This document shows positions 1 through 5,406 of a DNA stretch of 5,634 nt, piece by piece; the stretch's first letter is position 1, and every line of letters begins with the position of its first letter. Where the stretch lies: NCBI GenBank assembly GCA_020026215.1, contig JAHHQT010000106.1, positions 1 through 5,634 of the forward strand, written 5' to 3'. The notes below the pieces were generated by a model. It worked only from the letters and a program-made list of their open reading frames with translations. It did not search any database and was not told the origin of the DNA. A program made the position numbers and the translations under genes. This DNA is from Muribaculaceae bacterium. GTDB lineage: Bacteria > Bacteroidota > Bacteroidia > Bacteroidales > Muribaculaceae.

Positions 1-19
1 TATTTAATTTTTAAAATTT

Positions 20-49
20 TAGTGTCGCGCTAATTTTTAGTGGACACTA
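20..49. repeat. Imperfect inverted repeat / hairpin at left edge
   Basis: TAGTGTC (20-26) pairs with GACACTA (43-49). Inside it, CTAA (30-33) pairs with TTAG (37-40) around a TTT loop, leaving a small GCG/TG internal bulge. The right arm runs into a second, 10-base perfect palindrome ACACTAGTGT (44-53). Neither side carries a clean T-run, so this is not a convincing terminator. It could be the end of a mobile element or a dispersed repeat truncated by the window edge. The rest of 1-130 is A/T-rich with no supportable gene. Confidence 0.4.
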
Positions 50-132
50 GTGTGTTTATTTTATATTATTCCAAATTTCTGCTTTAAAACACTCTTTTAA
101 CGGAAAATTTGCAAAACTAAGTGTCATTAAAT

Positions 133-165
133 AAAAAACTATCCTTCTATTTTATAGAGGATAGT
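133..165 (-). terminator. Rho-independent terminator of the tRNA-Thr gene
   Basis: Read on the minus strand, ACTATCC (165-159) pairs with GGATAGT (144-138). The stem continues as TCTA/TAGA with one bulged A and closes on a TAAAA loop. A run of T follows directly (138-133). It begins 4 bases past the tRNA discriminator base, so it ends the tRNA transcript. Confidence 0.88.
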
Positions 166-169
166 CTTG

Positions 170-242
170 AGCCTAAAAAGGGACTCGAACCCTTGACCTT
201 TTCGTTACGAATGAAATGCTCTACCGACTGAGCTATTTAGGC
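170..242 (-). tRNA. tRNA-Thr (anticodon CGU, reads ACG)
   Basis: The full cloverleaf can be drawn on the minus strand. The acceptor stem is GCCTAAA/TTTAGGC, the D-arm is GCTC-AGTCGGTA-GAGC, and the T-arm is AAGGG-TTCGAGT-CCCTT. The anticodon loop TTCGTAA (211-205) has U33 and anticodon CGU (209-207). The G1-C72 and C2-G71 pairs plus G35/U36 agree with known threonine identity elements. The discriminator base is U (170) and no 3' CCA is encoded. The anticodon stem is TTTCA/CGAAA, so the pair closing the loop, A31-C39, is a mismatch where a T at 39 would restore pairing. The gene sits between two minus-strand terminators and appears to be a single-gene unit. Confidence 0.95.
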
Positions 243-277
243 AAAAAAATGTGTCGCTATGTTTTTATAGCGACACA
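243..277 (-). terminator. Rho-independent terminator after the DUF4270 gene
   Basis: An 11-bp perfect stem, TGTGTCGCTAT (250-260) against ATAGCGACACA (267-277), encloses a 6-base loop. On the minus strand it is followed by seven T (249-243). It lies 32 bases past the DUF4270 stop and ends the minus-strand operon. The T-run touches the first base of the tRNA at 242, so there is no spacer between the two units. Confidence 0.92.
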
Positions 278-283
278 AAGTTA
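276..283 (-). promoter_or_regulatory. Candidate -7 box for tRNA-Thr, overlapping a terminator
   Basis: TAACTTTG on the minus strand matches the Bacteroidota -7 consensus TAnnTTTG exactly. Initiation a few bases downstream would fall near 268-271, inside the first arm of the terminator hairpin. A transcript begun there would lack half of the stem and could read on into the tRNA. No clear TTTG -33 element lies 19-21 bases upstream, so the call is tentative. The other route to the tRNA is readthrough from the upstream operon. Confidence 0.4.
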
Positions 284-309
284 TAAATTATTTTTCTATA
301 TAAGCCTTA

Positions 310-1692
310 TTATTGGAAATCTTTTTTGCTGAATGTAGCAATGATTTTTGCATTCTCAGCATTAATCTTTACCATGGCCGGAGCAGAAAGTTGAGGAGTG
401 ATTGCCACTACAAAATTCTGTTGACCTTGTGCAGATTCCACATGAACGTCAACTGGGATGAGCAATAGGTTTTCATCCTTGTCGGCAACTTCCACTTCTT
501 TGGTAATCAACTCTTTTATAAATTCACGCATGATGAATTTGTAGCTCTTTGTCTTTTTGTCGTATTCGGCATAGAAAGAGTTGATGTTGTCCGCTGTCTT
601 GTTCTTTTCAAAGAATTCTTCTTTTTCGGATTCGCGAATCAACAATAGGTATTGTGGAACTTTGATTTTCTTGTCATTCTTGATTTCTGTGGCTGGAATG
701 TTGAATTCTACATTATTCAAGACGGTCAAACCCTTCAAACTCAACTCTTTGTATTTGTCCACAACTTTGCGGGTTGGGAACTTGATGTGGGCTTCGTATC
801 CTGTCGGTGCTTGAATAATGATGTCGCCATTCTTTACTGACTCTTTCAATGATTCAGAAGGAACAAGACGGATGTTGTTGTTGGTTACGACTTCTGGAGA
901 AACGCCGAAATATTGTCCTACTTTTCTGATGACAGTATCTTTGTCTTGTTCAGTTTTTGTATGTTTCTTATAGTAAAGGTCGATTTGCGTACTTGCAATA
1001 TGAGTTACGCGACCGTTGCCGTAAGTGGTTGTGGCATAGATGCCCGGGAAATATTGTGTGAACAATTCCGGATCTGAGAAGATTTCAGGATTGGTCAAAT
1101 ATTTGTTGAACAAATCTTTACCGAATTGCAATGGAAGGGTGATGTCAATAGCGCGATAGAACACTTGGTTGAAGTTGTTGTCGTAGGTGTACAATGTGTC
1201 CTTTTGACCCAACATTGTCATTGCGTAAGTTTCGCGGCCAATCAAGTCGTCTTTTGAATAGTAACCTTCCGGATTGAAATTGCTGTAAATTGGGTAAGGC
1301 AATTTCTTGTTTAATTTGTACACGCTCACTTGCATAGGAGTGATGGAATCACCAGTATAGTGACCCATTGGTGACAAGAAATGCAATTTTACAGAATCAA
1401 TGTCGTTTACGCTGACACCCGTAGTGTCCAAAACTGCTGTAGGCATGAACTCCGTAACGATGTCAGATTGCAACGAACCATATTCTGTCGCTTGAATTTT
1501 TCCAATTAGTTGTGTGACGGTTCTTGATCTGACTTCGGGATTGGCGAGAGATTCGCCTGTTATTGTGAAAGTTGAATCAACAATCAGGTGAGTGTTTACA
1601 TCTGTGATTGAAGAACCGATGTTATTTTCATCACATCCTGTAGCCACTGCTAAGATGGTGAGTGAGCTAAGCAGGAATTTGAATAGCTTCAT
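310..1692 (-). CDS. DUF4270 family lipoprotein
   Basis: A 460-residue predicted lipoprotein. The start at 1692 is chosen because it gives a classical signal peptide: MKLFK, a hydrophobic stretch, then a lipobox ending ATGC with the acylated cysteine at residue 20. A start at 1734 would add 14 residues before the signal and overlap the upstream gene. Acidic CDEN after the cysteine resembles Bacteroidota signals for surface export, so an outer-membrane, possibly surface-exposed location is inferred. The region around residues 51-75 (QLIGKIQATEYGSLQSDIV), the later DSVKLHF stretch (89-95), and an APTGYEAHIKFP segment near 285-296 fit my memory of DUF4270, a Bacteroidota family without assigned function. 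The composition suggests a beta-rich fold, with no membrane segment after the signal. It starts 14 bases after the GT5-like gene and is surely cotranscribed with it. The strong terminator follows its stop. The family call is fairly sure; the function is unknown. Confidence 0.85.
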   Translation of the reverse strand: MKLFKFLLSSLTILAVATGCDENNIGSSITDVNTHLIVDSTFTITGESLANPEVRSRTVTQLIGKIQATEYGSLQSDIVTEFMPTAVLDTTGVSVNDIDSVKLHFLSPMGHYTGDSITPMQVSVYKLNKKLPYPIYSNFNPEGYYSKDDLIGRETYAMTMLGQKDTLYTYDNNFNQVFYRAIDITLPLQFGKDLFNKYLTNPEIFSDPELFTQYFPGIYATTTYGNGRVTHIASTQIDLYYKKHTKTEQDKDTVIRKVGQYFGVSPEVVTNNNIRLVPSESLKESVKNGDIIIQAPTGYEAHIKFPTRKVVDKYKELSLKGLTVLNNVEFNIPATEIKNDKKIKVPQYLLLIRESEKEEFFEKNKTADNINSFYAEYDKKTKSYKFIMREFIKELITKEVEVADKDENLLLIPVDVHVESAQGQQNFVVAITPQLSAPAMVKINAENAKIIATFSKKDFQ

Positions 1693-1706
1693 TGTTGTAG
1701 CTGAAA

Positions 1707-2513
1707 TTATAATGTTTTGTAAAATTCTGAACATTTGTCAAACATGTCTTCGCCTTCTTTGTAGTACAAGCATGGAATCTTGTTTTCTGCGATGAAGTCG
1801 ATAAGCTCTTGTGACACATCTTCAGTGTGGATAACAACACCATCACTGTGCGCCAATGCCAATTTTGCCAAAGTGTCGAAATCGAACGGTTTGCCTATGA
1901 TGGTTTTTAGATCTTCGTCATCGAATCCTTCCATTCTCAATTTTTCTTCAAAACGAGGGTCGAGTGTGCCGTCGAAGTGAGAACCAAATAGAGAATAGAC
2001 AATCTTAGAATCGCGGAATGAAGGATCGTCGGCATATACTTTGCGGATGAACATAGGAGCAAGTGCTGACAACCAGCCTTGACAGTGCACTACGTTTGCT
2101 TCCCAGCGTAGTTTTTTGACTGTTTCGATAGTTCCTCTTGCAAAGAAAATGGCTCTTTCATCGTTCAATTCCGGAGACTGGATTGTTTCCAATTCTTTGT
2201 CTGTATTTTTTTGAAAATAATCTTCATTATATATGAAGTACACTTGCATACGGGAAGGTTGCAAGGTAGCTACTTTTATAATTAACGGGTGGTCTGTATC
2301 ATCAATTATCAAGTTCATCCCTGACAAACGAATTACTTCATGCAATTGGTTGCGACGTTCGTTGATTAAACCATATTTAGGCATAAATGTACGTACTTCA
2401 TAACCGTGTTCTTGCATTCCTTGAGGTAAGTCGTGTCCCATGTTGGCTATCTCCGATTCAGGTAGATAAGGGGTTATTTCTTGACTAATAAATAATACTT
2501 TTGAGTTACTCAT
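1707..2513 (-). CDS. Glycogen/starch synthase-like protein, GT5 N-terminal domain only
   Basis: A 268-residue protein resembling the N-terminal Rossmann half of GT5 (GlgA-type) glycogen synthases, which are normally about 480 residues with two such domains. Matching landmarks are the KVLFISQE first strand (5-12), HGYEVRTFMPKYG (36-48), VYFIYNEDYF (91-100), a VVHCQGW segment (141-147) and YADDPSF (160-166). Key family signatures are altered. The KTGG glucosyl-donor loop near the N-terminus is replaced by LPESEIANMG (17-26). The usual HDWH is CQGW (144-147), and the THN after the fourth strand is SLFG (174-177). The whole C-terminal nucleotide-sugar domain is absent, and nothing downstream encodes it. 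Full glycogen synthase activity therefore seems unlikely. A binding, regulatory or partner-dependent role is possible but inferred. The frame is intact and heads an operon with the DUF4270 gene. I recall similar short proteins beside panC in other Bacteroidales, so this is probably a conserved form rather than fresh decay. Confidence 0.85.
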   Translation of the reverse strand: MSNSKVLFISQEITPYLPESEIANMGHDLPQGMQEHGYEVRTFMPKYGLINERRNQLHEVIRLSGMNLIIDDTDHPLIIKVATLQPSRMQVYFIYNEDYFQKNTDKELETIQSPELNDERAIFFARGTIETVKKLRWEANVVHCQGWLSALAPMFIRKVYADDPSFRDSKIVYSLFGSHFDGTLDPRFEEKLRMEGFDDEDLKTIIGKPFDFDTLAKLALAHSDGVVIHTEDVSQELIDFIAENKIPCLYYKEGEDMFDKCSEFYKTL

Positions 2514-2541
2514 AATTTAAAATAAAATATGGATTCTACTG

Positions 2542-2572
2542 CAAAGATACAAAAATTCTTTTAATGAGGAAA
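2542..2572 (-). promoter_or_regulatory. Promoter of the GT5-like/DUF4270 operon
   Basis: On the minus strand, TATCTTTG (2549-2542) matches the Bacteroidota -7 box TAnnTTTG exactly. TTTC (2572-2569) lies 19 bases upstream as a near match to the -33 TTTG. The predicted start of transcription near 2535 leaves a short A/T-rich leader of about 20 bases before the ATG at 2513, with no Shine-Dalgarno sequence. Confidence 0.75.
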
Positions 2573-2650
2573 GGATTTAGATATATTGATATTAATTAGG
2601 TGATTAAAATACGATTTATTAACTAATTTTTGAATTTTAAACGCTCTCAA

Positions 2651-2682
2651 TTTCGCTATGTGACAAATATTTGTTTCCTTTG
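2651..2682 (+). promoter_or_regulatory. Promoter of the panC-panD-ffh operon
   Basis: TTCCTTTG (2675-2682) differs by one base from the Bacteroidota -7 consensus TAnnTTTG. TTTC (2651-2654) is a near match to the -33 TTTG, with a 20-base spacer. The predicted start near 2688-2690 gives a leader of about 20 bases to the panC ATG. The weaker -7 match and the palindrome in the spacer leave room for regulation. Confidence 0.6.
2663..2674. promoter_or_regulatory. 12-bp perfect palindrome in the panC promoter spacer
   Basis: ACAAATATTTGT is a perfect 12-base dyad lying wholly between the -33 and -7 elements proposed for panC and ending immediately before the -7 box. This is where a dimeric repressor would block polymerase. 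Short A/T-rich palindromes also arise by chance in such DNA, so operator function is only a suggestion. Confidence 0.35.
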
Positions 2683-2707
2683 CAAGGTTTTTTAAAACAC
2701 ATTTAAA

Positions 2708-3553
2708 ATGGAAATTATTAGAACGGTATTAGAGTTAAAAGCTGCTGTTGAAAATTTTAAGAAAAATCATAAGATTATTGGCTTAGTCCCAACAATGGGT
2801 GCTTTGCATGCCGGCCACATGTCATTGGTTAATCGTGCTCGCAAGGAGAACGATGTTGTTGTTGTCAGTGTTTTTGTCAATCCTACACAATTCAACAACA
2901 AAGAGGATTTGAAAACTTATCCTCGTACTGAAGAGAACGATTGCAAACTATTGGAATCTGCTGGTTGCGACATTGTCTTTATGCCGTCTGTCGAAGAAAT
3001 TTATCCAAAAGAAGATACTCGTGTATTTGATTTAGGTCCTGTCGCTGAAGTGATGGAAGGTGCTCACCGCCCGGGACACTTTAACGGTGTGGCTCAAATC
3101 GTCAGCAAACTTTTCAGTTTTGTTGAACCGACCAACGCTTATTTTGGAGAAAAAGATTTCCAACAAATCGCTGTTATTCGCCGTATGGTGGAATTGGAAG
3201 GCTTCAAGTTGAATATTGTGGCTTGCCCGATTAAACGTGAGGATGACGGCTTGGCTTTGAGTAGCCGAAACGTGCGTTTGACTCCGGAACAAAGAAACAT
3301 TGCTCCAAATATTGCAAAAATTATGACTGAAAGTCTTACCTTTGCAAAATCAAACACTGTTAAAGATACGATTGATTTTGTGGTAAATAAAATCAATGCT
3401 ATTCCACAAATGAAAGTGGAATACTATGAAATTGTTGACGGTATCACTATGCAATCCGTTTCTGACTGGAACGAATCTGCATATATCGTAGGCTGTATCA
3501 CTGTTTATTGTGGTGATGTCAGACTTATTGACAATATCGCATACAAAAAATAA
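2708..3553 (+). CDS. panC: Pantothenate synthetase (pantoate--beta-alanine ligase)
   Basis: Cytosolic enzyme that joins pantoate and beta-alanine using ATP, through a pantoyl-adenylate intermediate, to make pantothenate, the precursor of coenzyme A. At 281 residues it is the usual family length and complete. Visible motifs, in order, are PTMGALHAGH (28-37) with the HxGH nucleotide-binding histidines 34 and 37, NPTQF (58-62) for pantoate, RPGHFNGV (121-128), YFGEKDFQQ (145-153) with the ATP-contacting lysine 149, and the KMSKS-like loop GLALSSRN (181-188). The smaller C-terminal domain follows from about residue 190. The start is set by the canonical MEIIRTV opening; the leader has no Shine-Dalgarno sequence. 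It is the first gene of an operon, with panD 16 bases downstream supplying its beta-alanine. No residue expected for catalysis is missing. Confidence 0.98.
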   Translation: MEIIRTVLELKAAVENFKKNHKIIGLVPTMGALHAGHMSLVNRARKENDVVVVSVFVNPTQFNNKEDLKTYPRTEENDCKLLESAGCDIVFMPSVEEIYPKEDTRVFDLGPVAEVMEGAHRPGHFNGVAQIVSKLFSFVEPTNAYFGEKDFQQIAVIRRMVELEGFKLNIVACPIKREDDGLALSSRNVRLTPEQRNIAPNIAKIMTESLTFAKSNTVKDTIDFVVNKINAIPQMKVEYYEIVDGITMQSVSDWNESAYIVGCITVYCGDVRLIDNIAYKK

Positions 3554-3558
3554 AACGT

Positions 3559-3563
3559 AAGGA
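3559..3563 (+). promoter_or_regulatory. Shine-Dalgarno-like site for panD
   Basis: AAGGA lies six bases before the panD ATG, at suitable spacing. It is the only clear purine-rich site of this kind among the gene starts here; the others have plain A/T-rich leaders, as is usual in Bacteroidota. It supports the ATG at 3570 as the start. Confidence 0.5.
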
Positions 3564-3569
3564 AAAATA

Positions 3570-3923
3570 ATGCAAATTGAAGTACTAAAATCAAAAATTC
3601 ATCGCGCAACAGTTACCAATGCAGATTTGAACTATATTGGCAGTATTACGATTGATGAGGATTTGATGGATGCGGCGGGAATCATCGCCAACGAACGTGT
3701 TTACATCGTAGATAACAACAATGGTGAAAGAATCGACACTTATGCGATTCCAGGTCCACGAGGTAAAGGCGATATTTGTTTGAATGGCGCTGCTGCTCGT
3801 CGAGTTTACAAAGGAGATGTGGTAATTATTATGGCGTATGCCCACATGGATGCCGAGGAAGCCAAAACTTTCAAACCGTCTATCGTGTTCCCAGAGCCTT
3901 TGACAAATAAGTTACCTGAATAA
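3570..3923 (+). CDS. panD: Aspartate 1-decarboxylase proenzyme (pyruvoyl type)
   Basis: Converts L-aspartate to beta-alanine and CO2, supplying the partner substrate of PanC. The 117-residue proenzyme is full length for the family. The self-cleavage site is present as YIGS: Gly24-Ser25, where Ser25 becomes the pyruvoyl group of the alpha chain and residues 1-24 form the beta chain. Other active-site positions match the E. coli numbering: Lys9, His11, Tyr22, Arg54, Thr57, Tyr58 and Asn72 followed by GAAA. The double-psi beta-barrel core and the GDVVIIMAYA strand (82-91) are intact. The family works as a cytosolic tetramer. Many bacteria need the maturation factor PanM or PanZ; none is encoded here. 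It lies 16 bases after panC and 20 before ffh, within one transcript. Confidence 0.98.
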   Translation: MQIEVLKSKIHRATVTNADLNYIGSITIDEDLMDAAGIIANERVYIVDNNNGERIDTYAIPGPRGKGDICLNGAAARRVYKGDVVIIMAYAHMDAEEAKTFKPSIVFPEPLTNKLPE

Positions 3924-3943
3924 GAAAAATAAAGATATAGAAT

Positions 3944-5269
3944 ATGTTTGAAAATTTAAGTGAAAGACTTGAGCGCTCTTTTAAGTTATTAAAAGGACAG
4001 GGCAAAATCACTGAAATCAATGTGGCGGAAACATTGAAGGATGTACGCCGTGCATTGCTTGATGCCGATGTCAACTACAAAGTTGCTAAGCAATTCACAG
4101 ACACTGTGAAGGCTAAGGCATTGGGACAAAATGTGATTAATGCTATTAAGCCGAGCGAGTTGATGGTGAAGATTGTTCATGATGAACTTGCAGAACTTAT
4201 GGGTGGAGACACTGCTGATGTTAATCTATCAGGCAATCCATCAATTATTTTGATGTCTGGTTTGCAAGGTTCTGGTAAAACAACTTTCTCTGGTAAACTT
4301 GCTAAAAAATATAAAAGCGAAAAAGCAAAACGTCCTTTGTTGGTAGCTTGCGACGTTTACCGTCCTGCTGCTATCGACCAATTGAAAGTGCTTGGTGAAC
4401 AAATTGACGTTCCTGTTTATACTGAACCGGATTCTAAAGATGCAGTACAAATTGCATTAAATGCTATCAAATATGCCAAAGCTCAGAACTATGATTTGGT
4501 GATTGTCGATACTGCGGGTCGTTTGGCTGTTGACGAACAAATGATGAACGAGATTGAAGCTATCAAGAAAGCTATCAATCCTCAAGAAACATTGTTCGTT
4601 GTTGACTCAATGACTGGTCAGGATGCTGTCAATACTGCTCGTGAATTCAACGAACGTTTGGATTTCAACGGTGTTGTCCTTACTAAGTTGGATGGTGATA
4701 CTCGTGGTGGTGCTGCCTTGTCAATTCGTACAGTGGTGAACAAACCAATCAAGTTTGTCGGTACAGGCGAAAAGTTGGAAGCAATCGACTTGTTCCACCC
4801 GGCTCGTATGGCTGACCGTATCTTGGGTATGGGTGATATCGTTTCTTTGGTAGAACGTGCCCAACAACAATACGACGAAGAAGAAGCCAGACGTCTTCAA
4901 AAGAAAATTGCGAAAAACCAATTCGACTTCAATGACTTCCTTGCCCAAATCGCTCAAATCAAGAAAATGGGTAATTTAAAGGATTTGGCATCTATGATTC
5001 CGGGTGTTGGAAAAGCAATTAAGGATGTGGATATTGATGACAACGCATTCACGGGTATTGAAGCTATCATTTACTCAATGACTCCTGAAGAACGTTCTAA
5101 TCCGGAAATCATCAACGGCAGCCGTCGTCAAAGAATTGCGAAGGGTAGTGGTACTTCCATCCAAGAAGTGAACCGCCTGTTGAAACAATTCGAAGGTACA
5201 CGCAAGATGATGAAGATGGCAACAACCATGAAGCCGATGAATATGATGAAAGGCTTGCGTCGCCGCTAA
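3944..5269 (+). CDS. ffh: Signal recognition particle protein Ffh (SRP54)
   Basis: GTPase of the signal recognition particle. It binds 4.5S RNA and hydrophobic signal sequences on ribosomes and delivers them to FtsY at the inner membrane. At 441 residues it is complete. The helical N domain spans about 1-95 (start MFENLSERLE, then RRALLDADVN). The G domain follows, with P-loop GLQGSGKT (106-113), DVYRPAAIDQL (137-147), DTAGR (189-193), TKLDG (247-251) and the closing GTGEK (273-277). The M domain begins around GDIVSLVERAQ (297-307) and includes the RNA-binding segment SRRQRIAKGSG (393-403). It ends in a methionine-rich tail (KMMKMATTMKPMNMMKG) that lines the signal-peptide groove. It is third in the panC operon, 20 bases after panD, with no promoter evident in the gap. 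It is essential in most bacteria, so the operon must be expressed constitutively unless an internal promoter exists. Confidence 0.98.
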   Translation: MFENLSERLERSFKLLKGQGKITEINVAETLKDVRRALLDADVNYKVAKQFTDTVKAKALGQNVINAIKPSELMVKIVHDELAELMGGDTADVNLSGNPSIILMSGLQGSGKTTFSGKLAKKYKSEKAKRPLLVACDVYRPAAIDQLKVLGEQIDVPVYTEPDSKDAVQIALNAIKYAKAQNYDLVIVDTAGRLAVDEQMMNEIEAIKKAINPQETLFVVDSMTGQDAVNTAREFNERLDFNGVVLTKLDGDTRGGAALSIRTVVNKPIKFVGTGEKLEAIDLFHPARMADRILGMGDIVSLVERAQQQYDEEEARRLQKKIAKNQFDFNDFLAQIAQIKKMGNLKDLASMIPGVGKAIKDVDIDDNAFTGIEAIIYSMTPEERSNPEIINGSRRQRIAKGSGTSIQEVNRLLKQFEGTRKMMKMATTMKPMNMMKGLRRR

Positions 5270-5294
5270 TCATGAAACTTCATGCTTAAAATAC

Positions 5295-5331
5295 AAGAGA
5301 ATGAACAATTCAATGTTCATTCTCTTTTTTT
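5295..5331 (+). terminator. Rho-independent terminator after ffh
   Basis: AAGAGAATGAACA (5295-5307) pairs perfectly with TGTTCATTCTCTT (5314-5326), a 13-bp stem with a 6-base loop. A T-run to 5331 follows. It lies 25 bases after the ffh stop and separates the panC-panD-ffh transcript from folD. Confidence 0.93.
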
Positions 5332-5337
5332 ATTTGA

Positions 5338-5371
5338 TTTGTTTTAAAATCATTTTTTGATATTATCTTTG
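5338..5371 (+). promoter_or_regulatory. Promoter of folD
   Basis: TATCTTTG (5364-5371) is an exact match to the Bacteroidota -7 consensus and identical to the box of the GT5-like operon. A full TTTG (5338-5341) lies 22 bases upstream, slightly longer than the usual 19-21 spacing. Transcription would begin near 5377, giving a leader of about 30 bases. The -33 element starts only six bases after the ffh terminator T-run. Confidence 0.7.
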
Positions 5372-5406
5372 TAAAATAACCTCGTAACTATTTTAAAATT
5401 TAAGAG

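Noticed and set aside
112..119. Minus-strand TAGTTTTG, an exact TAnnTTTG match that could drive a gene left of the window
   Set aside because: The upstream region at -33 is only the T-rich tail of the tRNA terminator with no TTTG, and no gene start is visible before the window edge. In such A/T-rich DNA one match is weak evidence.
581..840. Plus-strand open frames opposite the DUF4270 gene
   Set aside because: They overlap each other in different frames inside a well-supported lipoprotein gene and look like complement-strand shadows.
1693..1734. Upstream ATG extending the DUF4270 protein by 14 residues
   Set aside because: It would precede the signal peptide with an unsuitable N-terminal extension and overlap the end of the GT5-like gene. 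The ATG at 1692 gives a clean lipoprotein signal.
1707..2513. Recent pseudogene of full-length glgA
   Set aside because: No remnant of the C-terminal domain follows, the reading frame is clean, and the next gene begins 14 bases on. The arrangement fits a stable short protein better than recent truncation.
2594..2628. AATTAG ... CTAATT inverted repeat in the divergent intergenic region
   Set aside because: Six-base arms 23 bases apart in very A/T-rich DNA are expected by chance, and they overlap neither promoter.
2514..2707. Possible riboswitch or small RNA in the divergent intergenic region
   Set aside because: The predicted leaders on both sides are only about 20 bases, too short for a riboswitch, and no GC-rich conserved stem or terminator is present.
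3591..3845. Antisense open frame across panD, and similar antisense frames across panC and ffh
   Set aside because: They lie wholly inside genes with intact catalytic motifs, have no promoter or leader of their own, and their translations resemble no protein family I know.
5271..5284. Inverted repeat CATGAA-AC-TTCATG after the ffh stop
   Set aside because: The loop is too small for the full stem and no T-run follows. The strong terminator at 5295-5331 explains termination.
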